From positions 31,279,222 through 31,343,221 of the forward strand of contig CM046294.1 of NCBI GenBank assembly GCA_025267735.1: DNA of 64,000 bases. The letters run 5' to 3'. This stretch comes from Mactra quadrangularis. Its lineage: Eukaryota; Mollusca; Bivalvia; Venerida; Mactridae. This document shows, in pieces, positions 26,993 through 41,900 of this stretch (within the stretch, counting starts at the first letter, position 1; each line of letters starts with the position of its first letter). The position numbers were made by a program, and so were the translations under genes. A model generated the notes under the pieces. It was not told where the DNA came from. It was given only the letters and a program-made list of their open reading frames with translations, and ran no database searches.

Positions 26993-29900
26993 ACATTCTC
27001 TGATACATGGCAGCAACTCTAAATGTCTCCTCATTTTTGTCTTCATCATCGTTAATAAAAACAAGAATTTCAGCTTGACCAGCTTTCATTACAGGAACAA
27101 ATCTAAGACCAATGGAAGCTGTACCACCTCCTTCTATATCCAATGATGTTTCCTTAAACTGTAGTAGATCTTCCCTGTTAGAATGGAGTAGGAATGTCTT
27201 TTTATGAGGATATGGGTTAGTATATGAGATCTTTTTACTGCAACCCTTGCCGCCACCTACAGGGAGCACAAGCTCAAAAGCTCGAGAAATCATCGGAGCT
27301 CTGGAGCTGACGCAAATCAACCAAGTGCGAACAAGTTGATGGAACTCTACATCAACAACATTCAAATAAAAGAACATGTTTCCTTCTTGGTTAGGTCTGA
27401 CAGCTACATTAAGCTCATGGACGGCACCTGCAGCCAACATAAACTGTTCTGCTGGATACAATGTCATTTCAGCTGGATGTGAAGAGAAACATTGAACCAA
27501 TCTTGAAGCTTGAGTACCTCTACAATATAAAATATTACATCAAATTAGTCAGACTTTACAGGTTCTGACAATTATCTAATACATCATAAAACAGTAATGT
27601 CTAACAGCAAAAAAGGTCTTAATATAGTGACTTTTTCTACAATCAATCAAGTGTTGATAATATTAACCTAATTTGTGCTTACAGTAAAAGAATATCAAAT
27701 CTAGGGAGTAGCCCTGAACTAGTGAACTGCAAATTAAAAAGACCAGGGGTGCTTTTCACAAAAATTCTTACGAAACAAATTTGCGTAAGTCAGTTTCATA
27801 TAATTAGCACTTCAAAGTCAAACGGATAACAAGCACAACTATGATATGATATTCAAAAGGTATGCACAATTCTTTACAATTTGTATAATATTTAGAATTG
27901 ATAAGCCAAAAAATAAGCGTATTATTAAAGTTTCTTGTTTTTGACTAACGAAGATTTTTTTCGTAAGATTTTTTGTGAAAAGCACCACATTTCTGGCTGC
28001 AGACCTCAAAATGAAAAAAAATGCTAAGATAAACAAAACTGTATTGTTCAATTTTATTCTACTGTCAGAGGACATTTAATTCAATTAAATGAATTATCGA
28101 TAGTGAGTCAGGGTTCAAATTTTGGCTCGCATACTCCCAAAATGCTAGTGATTTTTGAAAATTGCAGGTAACTTTAATTTTAACTCGCAAATTTTTGTGA
28201 TTTGAAATCACCGCAAAAATATTTCTGTCCAAACTGATGAGGCTCAAATAAGCATTGAAATGGCGAGATAGATCAATAGTATTAATTAAAGATTCATAGT
28301 AAAAACATGTTTGATATTCTTTGTCTATCCTATAATAACACCCTTGTTCCATTTATAGTTAAATATAGCAATAGGTTGTTTTTATATTCCATATATGAAT
28401 AGTTACGATGTATGCTATTGAATTTTGAGGAAAAATTGCAAGACATTCTTGAAATAAAATCAACTCGCAAAAATTTGCAAGTCCAATTTTTTATTAAATT
28501 TGAGCCTTGTAGTGAGTACAGAAATACCAAAGCGAGTATTTTAATCAGCACCGTTAATGTATGCTCCACTGAAAGTTGAAAAAAATGCATCATTAACATA
28601 GTTATACAACATAAAATAATCAACGTAATAGTTATTATCTAACCTAAGAAGTAAAGAGAATCGACTGGTTTGACCTTCCACACAAGATACATCAACTCTT
28701 TGTAGAGCATGTACATAAAACTGCCAGATTTGTATTGGTCTAGCCATGAACGGATCTAAATATACTGCCATGAAAAATCTCTTGATTTGAGGTGATGCTC
28801 CTAATGGGACCTGAAATAAACATTACTTTAATATTATATAACAAAAATACTATGAGAACATGAGCATTCACTAAAGACAGCAATAATATAGCTATAAAGC
28901 TTCTGATTCATTGGGTGTTGATTGAGATTCAACAACCAAAATGATTAGCCAAATGAATTTCTAATGATCTAACATTTAACATTTTTTTCACTTGAAGGTA
29001 TTGCCTGAGTTTTGGCAGATTAATTTCTGTATACTGTCCAAACTGAATTGAATGATGATGATTCAGTTTCCTAGTTACTTCCCTTTGGTCCTTCTATAAA
29101 TCAAATGAAAGGGAGATAATATACCCTCATTTTTCTAACTAAATGTGCATGTTCGGAACGCTTCTAGTTCCTGTGCTTATCACTCTTTGCATTGTGGGAG
29201 GGATGACTAAAGCACACAATGAAGAATTTTGGGCGAAATTAAGCAAACATTGGCGAAATTGTGAATTAATTGTTTAAATATATAGGCTCTACAACCACTA
29301 AACTTCATCACAAAGTTGCATGTCTTTTCCATCAATAGGCCTTGCCTATAATTATATTAAATTATGTTATGGTGACTTATAAATTCAACACTAGAGTCTC
29401 CAATCTAGTTATAAAAAAGTATAACAAAAATACAGTAACAAATCTCCAGCTCAGTCACAAGCATTCTGACTAGGTTGGATGAGGATTTGATAAACTTTGA
29501 GAGTGAACAACACATACATCAACCTAGGGACCCACCAAGCCACCAGACATGACTGCTAACATAAGACTTCAATGGACATATATATAAAACCTTGTTGAAG
29601 ATAAATAATTCTTCAACTTACCTTAATAAAAACATCTTGAGGTTCACCAGGTTGTGTAACTTTAGTATCACATATAATATTAGGATCACTACATCTAGCT
29701 ATAGTATGAACTATAGCCCCACTTCCAACTGGGGCACCTGTTAAAAAATAAAACAAGAAATGTTATGTGGAAACCACATTAAAGCCAGATCTAAAAACTT
29801 TAACGCAAAAATTACAAAGGGAAGTAATCCATAATAAAGGCAGGTACAGTTGTCTTATTCTGTTCATGGCATGGTATGTTATCATTGTATGAAGTTTCAT

Positions 29901-32900
29901 AAAGATCTGACAATAAATGGCAGAAATATATGATAAAGAAAAACTTTAACACAGTTGTTAACAACATCGGATCCCCGCCCGCCTGCCCACCTGGGTTTCG
30001 CCATTTTTCGTTGAAAAATCTGGCTAAAAAACAGTTATTTTACACAAGGACCCTAAATATTGTTTTACTATGGTACTTCATTACTTTGTCAAACTGATTC
30101 AAAATGAATAAATTATAACAACAGAGCAAGGATGACACATTTCACTTTTTTAGGATCTATGACAGGCTTAAGTTAAAACAAGTTTTGAACACAGGGCTTT
30201 TTAGAAGTTATAAAATGGCAAAACTTTAGAAATAAAGAAATAATACATCAAGAGTTATGCTACTTCATAGTCCTATAGATGTAGTACTGTTAAATATCTT
30301 AATTAGTATTGAAAATATTCCAATTTGAAAAACTTAAAATGTTGCATATAAGGGCCAATGTTATATCTACACAGAAGTGATAGCAAAAGCTCTCATTTTC
30401 TTCGAAAAAAAAATGAGCAAAAACTATGTTTAGCATAAGGGCGTTTTATGTCATAGTCACATATTTTTTACAAAGAAGTATACAAGCTTAAAGGGTAAAA
30501 CAAGAAAGACAACTCTTACCTGGTAGACTATCTAAGGGAGGTAATCTGATAGATTTCTTTAAGAATGTTTGTTCAGGACTATGAAATCTAAATGTTTGAT
30601 CTATTACATGTGGCTGAGGTTCAATCTTTAATAATAATATAGCTAAAGGTTTCTCATCCTCACTTTTGAAGAATATCTGAAACAACAAACAAGATATATT
30701 TGTACCAACTTCAGTATAGTGGGTAAAAATTGACCCCGATCTGACCTTTCACATTTGCATCTAATAATTATCTACACATATCCCAACGAAAATCAGTACC
30801 ACGCCTATTCTACACTTCGGCAGCTATTGTAAAAGTATAGAAGTATGTTTGTGTGTACTAATTTTAACTCATAATCCTCACCGCTAGGTGTAATCGAGCA
30901 TTAATAAGTACATTTGTATTCAATGTAATGAATATTCTTGCATAAAGGTCAAGTCGGGGTCAAACTTTACGCACAGTATTTTCTTTTTCTTTTGGTTGTG
31001 TTTAGTACAGTGGCAACACATTGTATACATTATTTACATGTAACTGTGATCAGTCAACTTACTCAACATTAAATTTTCATGTAAGTATTCATTATGACAA
31101 ATATTCATATACAAATCTTTAGATATGAAGATACTACAAATGTACTAGTAGACAAAATGAAAATATAACAAAAACTATTTAATATAATACGCATAAAGTT
31201 TACCTTAACAGTTTTAGGTTTTAGAGAATCATTTTGTCTAGTCTTAGATTTCATTGTTTGTCTGTATGGATCCATGGGTCCCTGTAAAATATGAGAAATA
31301 TAAATAATTATATAAAATATTTCAATATTAGATGGCAATCTGTACATTAAGTACATGTTAGATACAGACAAATAAGTACAGTGATAATAACACAATGCTG
31401 ATGATTTTTTTTCAAAAATTCAGAATTGTTGAAGAATATAATAATTGTCATTTTGACATCATCTTAGAGGGAAAATGTTGTTGTGCAAAATATACCTATC
31501 AGAGTGAAGGAAAAAGCATTAAAGAAACAGAATATTCATCAAATATGGAATGCTATTTACAATGTATTTATTTGAACTTGAGAGTTCATAAAATAACATC
31601 TTTTATTTGTGATTATGCCACTCTTTGAACTATGAATTCTGAGCTTACTCAGTGAAAAAAAACCCAATTTACATCCAAATTTTACCCATACTTTTCAATG
31701 TCAATTTGCCAAAATTAATCTTAAATAACATTTTTGTAAATCATTTTAACGTGTTTGAAAATCAAGCCAAGTATTTTTAGGGTAAAGAACTATCTAAAAA
31801 TCACCACTTCTGTTAATATCTTCATTAACAAGTAAGATATTAGATAAAATATTTTGTTATCCTTACATAGGACTTCAATGATAAAATCTCAGGATTTCAA
31901 CTGTAAGGACATACTTACCAATTGGATTGCTACAGATTTTATAAAGTTAAAGTGAAGTTTAAAGTCTGCTCCCATATGCGTGTTCAGATGACTTTACAAA
32001 CTTGTACGATAACTCCTGATCATTGAAATCATCCTCGAGACAGGCGATCCCTCACAGTACCCATTTAAATCTGGGTAGAGTGAAACAATTGTAGGTTAAT
32101 TTTTGGCTCAAGGAAATTAGCAATGCCTCTTGTGGGATTGAACCCGGTACCTCTCGATCACTAAGCGCCATCCTACCACTGGACCACTACTCCTATCAAG
32201 AAAAGACTACTGACAAAGTCACTAACTTCGCAAACAACAAGAATAAACATACCTGTGGTTTGACCGATTGATCAGCAAGGAACGAGATATATTTAAATGG
32301 AATGTTAACAGTTTCTTTAGGACGTAAGAATACTTCTGGATAATGTGATTTACTCTCTCTGTTAAACATTCCTTCTTCAATCTGAGACTGTATTTGATTT
32401 AATTGTTTAAAATATCTCCACTCTCTAGTATCTGTAACACATCTAAAATATAAGGTAAAATAAGAAATATTATAAGGAATCCAAAATAAAGCCAGATATT
32501 CAATTTCCATCAAGATCAGAGCATAAAAACAGAGATATCCAACATATTGAAAACTTTAACGCAAATTATTGCATATGTTACTATAAATAGTAACAAAATT
32601 GACGTGGAAGTGTGCCAATATAGCCTCAATGTAGGCAATATATTCCAGTATTGAGCAAGTGTGCCAAAATATCAATATTTGGCTCACTTCCTAGTGTGCC
32701 AAAAATCGATATTGTGGCAACTTCCGGTCATTACGCAACAACAGCAGACTTTCCGCACGTGAAATTCGTTACGTAATTAGCAACAAGAAGCTATCCAATT
32801 TTACGAAGGCACACTTGCCTTGTTTAATAACCTCTACAAATTACAAAGGAAAATAATTCATAATAAAGCCAGGAAGAGTTGATGTTACTTTCTAATTCTG

Positions 32901-35900
32901 TTCATCACATGGTATGTTATCATTGCATAAAGTTTCATAAAGATTTGACAATTAATGGCAGAAATATATGGTAAATAAAAACTTAAACGCAATAGTTTAC
33001 CACACCGGACGTCGCCCACCCAGGGCCATTACTCTACGAAAAATCAATGGACCATACAAAACGGGACATGCAATTAGTAATTTATTCTAAATCAGTTAGT
33101 TATGGACAAAGTTTATCAAACTGTGTATGCTTGACATTTTTAGAAGTAAAACCCCTAAAAATTCTGAATTTAGGCCACAACAAGTTGATCATATGTTCTA
33201 CGGATTCGCTGACACCTTAATTTTGATGGTTTTTACAAAAAAAATATTTTATTTCCTCGTTGGCTCATAAAAATTGGTCAAACCGCTATACAAAGCAATT
33301 GAATTAAGATTTTTCTTATTTGCTCGCTTGCCCCATTTTTTTCAGAAAAATCCATAGAACATATGATCAACTTGTTGTGGCCTTATAATGTATGTAAAAA
33401 ATTACTTACTGTAATTGTTTACTTTCCCATTCAATGCTGACAGTATGTTCAACATTATATGGATTACGTAGAACAAATTCAAAGAATTCCGAAGTACCAA
33501 ATGATGGATGTATAGTATGTTCTGTAGTGATAGATTGACTTAACATTGCTTGTATACCTTCTTTCTTTGTCTGTAACCTGTATATCTCTAGTGTCTTCAA
33601 GTCTCTAGTACGTTCTGTCTTTATTTGTTTATGTGCCTGGAAAGGAACAAGTTGTAGCGATATAGTAAAGTACTGTAATACAGAGTTACTAGCCAAAAGT
33701 ACAACATAATCCATCTTCATAATTCCTGGGCCTGTATTATGAAAGGTCATTTTTTTTTACCTTAAACCCTTCTATAGTATATTACATTGCTTATTAATTG
33801 TAAGATACATGTAGTTGATAAAATGGCTCCCTTATCATGTTAGTAAACGAAGGTAGCTGACTTCAAATAATTACAACTTCTCACAGACTAAGTATCTCAG
33901 ATTCAGAGAAGCTAATGCCTCAGTCCCATAAAATCATGGCTTGTTGCGGACCTGTATGTGCAGACAGCCTACGGCGGGAAGCCTTGCATAATAAGGTGAC
34001 CGTATGCACATAGCACAAAACAACACATCCGTACTGAGCCATAGCTGGAAAATAGGCAAGTTAAATCCATACTCTGCCACGATTTTGTTCACGACTTGAC
34101 TTTGAAACTGATAAATGTATCCACGGCTCATCTCACGGATCATGGTAGAACGTAACAGTCTGTACGGGTACGAGTTCAATTGAGTCCTTGCAGACCTTGA
34201 TCACACGGCACCCGTAGGGTGTCCTCAAGGCTATTTTTATGTTTATGGGACTGTAGCATAACTTTTCTGAACACACTTGCAACTTAGGCTAGTCAAATGT
34301 CTCTCCCAGGTGGAAATTGACTAATATTAGGCAACTGGGATTTTGTATTGAATTATCACATATTCGTGTATGTTTTGAAGTACATCAACTCATTTTGATT
34401 TACATACAATATTGACACTGGTGAGCTCACTCATGCTCATGTTTGGTTATATACACAGACTTATACGGTCTCACTCGGGTCTCTCACAGTCTTGTACAGT
34501 CGCTTACATGATCTTACAGGGACATGACAATGGTGCTAGATTTTTAAGTTTAAACAATCATACACAGCTTTCATGGATTCACTGGAATGCTCTGAGTGTG
34601 ACAAGGATAAGAACAATGTTTGTTCGGTTGTATGTACGGTTTCACATATGGCCAACCATATAAGCCATGTGTTCTGTGTGTGAGACAGGCTTAAGATGCT
34701 ACCCACCAAAAACTAAAACAAACATATAATTTTGTAACTCTTGTACCCACCAAAAACTAAAACAAACATATAATTTTGTAACTCTTGTACCCACCAAAAA
34801 CTAAAACAAACATATAATTTTGTAACTCTTGTACCATCCAAAAACTAAAACAAACATATAATTTTGTAATTCTTACCATCAATGTTTGAGGTTTTTCTAT
34901 TCCACCTTCAATATTACGTAGAGCTTGCATTCTAGATAGCTTCCTTTGTTTCTCTGAGTCGGCTTCCCTGTTCGATTCACTGATTGGTTCAATTTCATCA
35001 CGTTTTGAAAACAGAAGGGCGGCAACATCTCTGTTGTTCTCAGCAACATGATGAGCCCGGGCTACACGCTTCTTTGTTGTAATACCTTAAAGTATAACCA
35101 TGAAAATCACTAAAAAATTATGATTGAAAAGTGTCCATGAAAAGTCTAGCAATTTGAATTAAAGAGATTTCATTTGATCCTGATCTTTATATTAGTTATA
35201 ATGATCTATTTAATAGACTATAAAATTAATCTGAAACTTAATGTCAAGTGAACTAAATCAATGTATACATTATAATGATATGTAAGAATTCTTAAAACAA
35301 TAAATCTTTAAGAACACTGAAAATTCACCTCTAAATTAAATTTTACCAATCTTATAATTAATTAATAATAATGTAATTCAGATGTAAATCAAAAATTACA
35401 ATGGAAAAAACATGAATTATAGAGTATAAGCCCAAAATAGAATTCTGATTTTCAGACCATGAAAGATCAAACTAACAAATTCCATGTACATATTGGTAAA
35501 CTTTATTTATCTGTCAGTGGCAAATACTTAACTTAACTTTAATAATTGTTTTTTGTTTGTTTGTTAGCGTTTTGTGGCGCACCAACACAAAAAGGTCATA
35601 TCGCGCTGAAACTTAATAATGGATAAAGTACAGAAATACTGAAGTGAGTATTTAAATAAGCAATTTTCCTAACCATAAATTTAATATGTATATAGGTAGG
35701 GTAGAGTACTAAAGAATCAGGCTAATAATTTGTCAGACTATAATAAGGTGAAAGAAGAGAAGATTAGTAGAATGTATAATTGTATAACATGATTATAATA
35801 AAATACAGTGCTCATCAAAAATACTTGGAAAATGAAATTTAATGCTGATTTAGTGCTTTTGTAACTCATAGTTTCATTTTATCATGGGTAAATGTGATAG

Positions 35901-38900
35901 CTTTATCCTAAAATCAAGTTCTTGTGCAATGACTTTTGGTGAGCACTATATCCTGACATCATGACATTTGAGGACAATACAATGTATAGACATGGGTAAA
36001 AGTTGAAAGTTTAGAAAATACTGAAAACATAGTTTCAAAATAGACAAGTTTTATATAAAATACATTGAGTAATTTATTCTCAAAATACTAAAATCAGTAA
36101 TAATACTGAAAACTTTTACCCATGTGTATAAACAAAATGACATCAAGTAAAATCTGTACACCACACACTAACTTAGCTGAAAGCACTTTCATTTATACAG
36201 ATGTTTTTTTCTCTCAACAGTGAAAGTTTGAATAATATAACGGTGACTGAATACATGCTATTCCAATATCATAATTATTAGACAACAAACATTTTAACAT
36301 ACTGTCACCGTGAAATTATTCATGTTTGAAAGTTGAGAAAAACGAACTATACATGGTGGTAAATGCTAAATTTAAATTATTTAGGACTTTCAAGGGAGGT
36401 AACCTGGTAAACGTTTTTTACTTATAACAAGCATTATGTATATCATTAGAACTATTTTTAATTTTTTATTTAATTGATGTTAAAGTAACCAGACAGTCTA
36501 TAACAATATAAGGGAAAGCTTTCTGTCAATGAGAACAGACAGTTGGTTAAGCTTATAGGAGACTGTCAATGACATTAAAAACTTTCATTGAATTTAGATA
36601 GAACAGGTCTGTAGTGCAGTTTGTAGTGCGCTGGGATTTCAAATCTAGTGTCCTGAAAGGTGTACAGGTTCAAATCCCACATGCAGTGGTTATACCTTTC
36701 CATCAAAATTATAAAAAATGTCAATTTTCCTCCTTTTGTAAGGTACATGTATTTGAAGAAGTTTCTTGCCTTGTGGAAAGGTAGGTGAGTACTGGCTGTA
36801 GACAACTGTCCAGGAAAGATAGGTTAGGTGCACTGGATGCTGAATAGCCTAAATTGTGTTGACACAGCGTTAAATTCATTATGACATTCTGAATTTGAGA
36901 AAAAACTTGCAGATTTTATTTTCCAGAAAGGAGATCATCAGCAAAGAGAGCATGTTATGCTGAATTAAATGTTGACAGTTTTATGCATTCTAAAATTGTC
37001 AATAAATGGAAGATCAGCCCCTGCTTTATCATGTACTAAGCAATTAGTTGGTCATGAATATAAGCTGGTGAAACCCAAAAGTAGAAAAATGTGCAATTAG
37101 AGAACTATCAGGTACGTACAGGGGGTAAAAATGCATCTTACATAATCATACAAGTTAGTACAAATACCCTGTGAACCAAATCTTAAGGAAATATTATATA
37201 ATAACATGTGAGGGGAGATAAAACAAATAAAACAATGCGGAAGCTAAATATCACAGCAATTTCTATGCATTCATACAAGTGCATGTATACACAAAGGCAA
37301 CTCCATATCAAAAACACTGCCTCCAATGTGTATACATATCACAGGTTTAGTGCAAAACAGTCATAAATCAATATAAGTAAAGACTGAGTTACATCCATTT
37401 TGTGCTAAACCCATGATACATAATCACTGCAAACGGCACTTCAAAATACAGTTAAAACAAATAAAAACAGACAGGATTTTTGCATAAAAAAGGGGGTAAG
37501 GACTTTATACAATTTCCATTCAAATTACCATTCTCAAGTTTAGTTTGACCAGCGACTAAACTCCCGCCTCCAAAGGCAGAGTTACTGGCAGTCTGTGACA
37601 CAACCTGTAAACTTTTATGTGGTAGACTGACAAATACTGAAATGAAAAAATAGCAACAAAACTACTATATTACTATCTGTTCAACATTAATATGTGTGCT
37701 ATAAATAATGTATGTAAGCCAAGTCTTGTTACAGATTAGATATAATGTATTGGTGTGAGGCACCTTTGTAACATTTTTGTAATTTACCCTTGACTCTTTG
37801 GTAACCATACTTGAAAATAAGGAACAGTGGCATGACCTTTCCCCTTGATTGCTTGATTAATTCACTGATTTATTTTGATATACAATGTGACAACATGGTA
37901 TATATCGCAAAACATACATACAAGTTACAACCAGAAACAAAATGTATAAATTATCAAAAGGGCCATGTCGACCAACATTATACATCAAGGGTGACACAAA
38001 AAAAGTAAAAAATGAACTCTTATTTCCCCTTATAACTAAGCTTACATACTTACATGACTAGCCTAAAGTATAACAAGAGCTGTCAGTAGAGACAGCATGC
38101 TCGACTAAGTAAGTATTTGTCACATAAGATGTGGTTGATAATAAAGAACATAAAGTTTGCAGATGATACCTTAAGAAATAAAAAAGTTACAGTAAAAAAT
38201 ATTTTACTGCACAAAAACTTTAATCAGAAATATGGATGCGGACGCTGACGCCGACGCTAGGGCGAGTAGGAGAGCTCTCCATTTACTTCGTAAAGTCGAG
38301 CTAAAAACTATGTTTACACAAACAAATGAATGAACAATTTGCTGTGTAGCTATAAATTAGTGTTTAATACATCTAGCTTCCCATTATCAGAGTTATACAA
38401 GAGAAAGAATTTCTGAAGCTTAAAAATCAGTTTTGTTATCACAGACTCATTAAAAAGTTAATAATTTTAAGTTGTAAACGTAACAAAATCTGAGAACAAA
38501 ACTAAGCATGTAAAATTTTCACTTTTTTAACCTAGATGTTATTTGTGGTTACATGAAAAACAAGAAATATCTTTAAAAAAGATATTTGGCGCTGTGAAGG
38601 ATTCATTTTGTTTGAAGTATAAAACTAAACGTTTAATTCGAGACCGCATATTAAACATTTGGGATCCCTATTACTAAACTTTACTTTGGGACGACGAATT
38701 ATATCTAATATTTTATTCACTTCTCTCTACCGAGGAGAATTTCATTGGACAAACAAGAATAGTAGAGCAAATTGCATTGGTTAAAAATATAGGTCAAAAG
38801 TTGGCTTAGACAGCTGCGCCGAATAAGTAAATTTAATTTCAAATTTGAAATTAAATTTACTTATTTTTCATATAACAAAAAATAACAGCTAGTTTAACAT

Positions 38901-41900
38901 GTTGTTAAACATGGCCTTTTTTTACTAATTTTATATATTATACTTGTTCATTCCCTTTGGAATAATATTGGTCATAAGTTATTTTGTTGTTGCCAATGGA
39001 CAGATATGTTTATTATTTATTCATTCATTTATTTATATGACACACAATATAAGAGTAAAATGAATGTTAAAGTAGACAATCATTTACAACAGGGAAACTA
39101 GTGAACTAATAATTTAATATAAAACAGTTTTATAAATAGCCTAACTACATCCCTATGGAATGTATCTCGCCATATACCTAAAATTCTATATATCTACCTA
39201 TGAGCACTAATACTACTATAATCCAGTACTGGTTATAATACAGCCTACAGACTAAACTTTTAGATAAGGCTACATTATGAAGAATCCCAGGGTTCAAGAA
39301 GTTTCTAAAAAAAGTTATATTATTATTATTATACTTCACATGGTTTGTTTTCTGTATAGCCTAATGTGACGTCACTGGGTGACAATCCGTAATGTTACCC
39401 TCAAGAAATCATCTTTTTAAATTGAGTTATGATCGTTTTTCGTAAGCCATCAATTTTCACTTTTAATTGGATGCTGATAAATTTGGGGAATAATCTAATG
39501 GAATTAAATTGGCTATATCCTATATGTATAAGTTATGACTTTAAAATAATGATTAGAGTTAGTGTATTGTTGATTTTAATTCATCTGTCAGAGGCACATA
39601 CATTAACCCCACTGATTTTAATACTCAAAATTTGTTTGATTATTCCTACACAAAAATAGGGATATATACTTTTATCAATCTAGAGTTCAGAAGTACTGTT
39701 GCGAGTATTTAAATCAGCAGGGTTAATGTATGCACCACTGGTAGTTGAATAAAATTGACCAAGCAATAGAAATAAAAGTAAATAAGTAAATACTTGAACA
39801 ATATTAGTATGTACATGTATATGTAATTAATTCTCTTTCTTATTAATATAGATTACTACTTTGATGCACAGGGGCTTGCAGCTTAATATTCCTTAAAAAA
39901 AATATCCGAACATACTTATATTATTTGGATATTTTTTTTTAGGAATATCACACTACAAGCCCCTGTGCTTTGATGGTAGTTAACAGAAAGTTAAAGATTA
40001 AAGTACAAGTTTAGGGGGTTAAGGTTTAATTCTAGAAAAAGATGTTTAGCCTACTGTTTAATAAAACTAGTACTAAACTAATTCAACATCTTTGACTCAA
40101 GATCTATACTATAAATTAAATGTTTTTCCAATTGTTTGTGCTGTATTGATTTGAAGTGATTTTATTACCATTGATTTTTGACAGAAAACTGCAGTTATAT
40201 ACAGCAGTGCACCTTTTTATAAAATTTCTTACAAAAAAAGTGTCACAAATTCATAGTTTTGCCATTCAAAGTCAAAAGGATAATAAATGTAACTATTATA
40301 CAAAAGTTATACATTACCATAATTCAGAAATATTTCGAATTGATCGGCCAAAACATGACAGTATTATTAATGTTTCTTGCTTTTGACTTACGATGATTTT
40401 TATCGTAAGATTTTTTGTGAAAAGTGCAACTGAGCAGTTACTACTTGATTCAATATGCTAGGCCAACTTTTGGCCAACTTGCCACCAGAGACAAATTTTA
40501 AGAAACAGCATGGTATAAACATGTATTCGAAAGGCCAGTCTTATTTCTCTGATCCAGCATTTTTAAAAATATTATTAGACCAGAAAGTCGCCAACAGCAT
40601 GCCAAAAAATAATAGACAATAAAAAAACCAAAAACATTATAAATAAACAGAATTTTGGATATTGGTGTTTTTTGAACATCAATAGTAAATACAATACAAC
40701 ACAAAACAACAACATATATAGTCCAACAGAATTAACCTGAGCTTGAACTACCTAATTATAATAATTACACACTTCACTTACTTTACATATTGAGTTTCCG
40801 TATGCGTGTACCGGTATATGGTTATACACATGTTTATAACAACCGATGTGACTATGAATCAATTTAGTAAAAGTGGCATATTATTGTACTTCTAATTTTT
40901 GACACATTAGTTTTAGGGGAAAGAAGTAAGTCAGCATTATTATTGCAGAGTTATAAAATATTTATTCTTATGAAAACAACATTAATTGTTCAGTACATTC
41001 AGTGCCGAAAGCTTCCGATAAAGCACGATTTACAAAAGAAGACAAAAATAGACTGTAAATACTGAGTTTGATATATTCTTGAATAAAGGTCAAGCTCAGG
41101 TTAATACTGTTGGACTATACATACATGTATATTACAAAGGTATTGAAACAACAATATTAGACAACAGTATTATTGATGATGATAAGAGTGTGTGCTGGGA
41201 GAATATTTTACAATATTTTACCATTAGGATCCATTGTAAATGTAGGTAATGTTTGATGTCCAAAACCTGTAACATTAAAACTTTAACATACATTTCTATC
41301 ATTTTGTACACATTCGGTCTTACTGACCTTTGTACGGAGATGCTAAGTATCATGGGTAAAAATGTTTATTTACCAAAAAACATGAGGTAATGTTTACATT
41401 CTGATATTTTCCCTGTACAACTATAGTATAACCTGCATAAACAACCACCTGCTATCAGTGGTCACCTGCTGTAAGTGGCCAGACTGGCTTCCTCCCAACG
41501 AAAATCACACTATTTTGCACCAGTAATAAGCAGCCACCAGCTGTCTATGGCCAATAGTCACCTATTTCATTACAAATTCATGAATTTACCTGTATAGGTG
41601 GTCACAGTCAAATAAATTTTAGAATTAACAAAGTGTCACCATCATTGTATAATGGCAAAGTAAAAAGTGATGAAACATTTTAGTTTAATCCCGAAACTTA
41701 GAGTAATAAAACACACAAAACTTAGAGTAATGAAATATACCAACCTGCATTTGTAGCTTTAGGATCTACAGGATGTCCAATGTTAGCTAAGCGTAGATGT
41801 AGTTTGCCTCTAATCACAGATTGTACATTAGCTGGTCTGACCCCACCAGCCCCTGATTCACCATGTGATAAATTAGGGTCCTCCTGATACTCTGTAGATA

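Noticed and set aside
33934..34663. Two open frames (minus 33934-34179, plus 34412-34663) as a possible small gene
   Set aside because: Neither has a recognisable domain or supporting splice sites. The region looks like a dispersed repeat of unknown type inside an NPHP4 intron.
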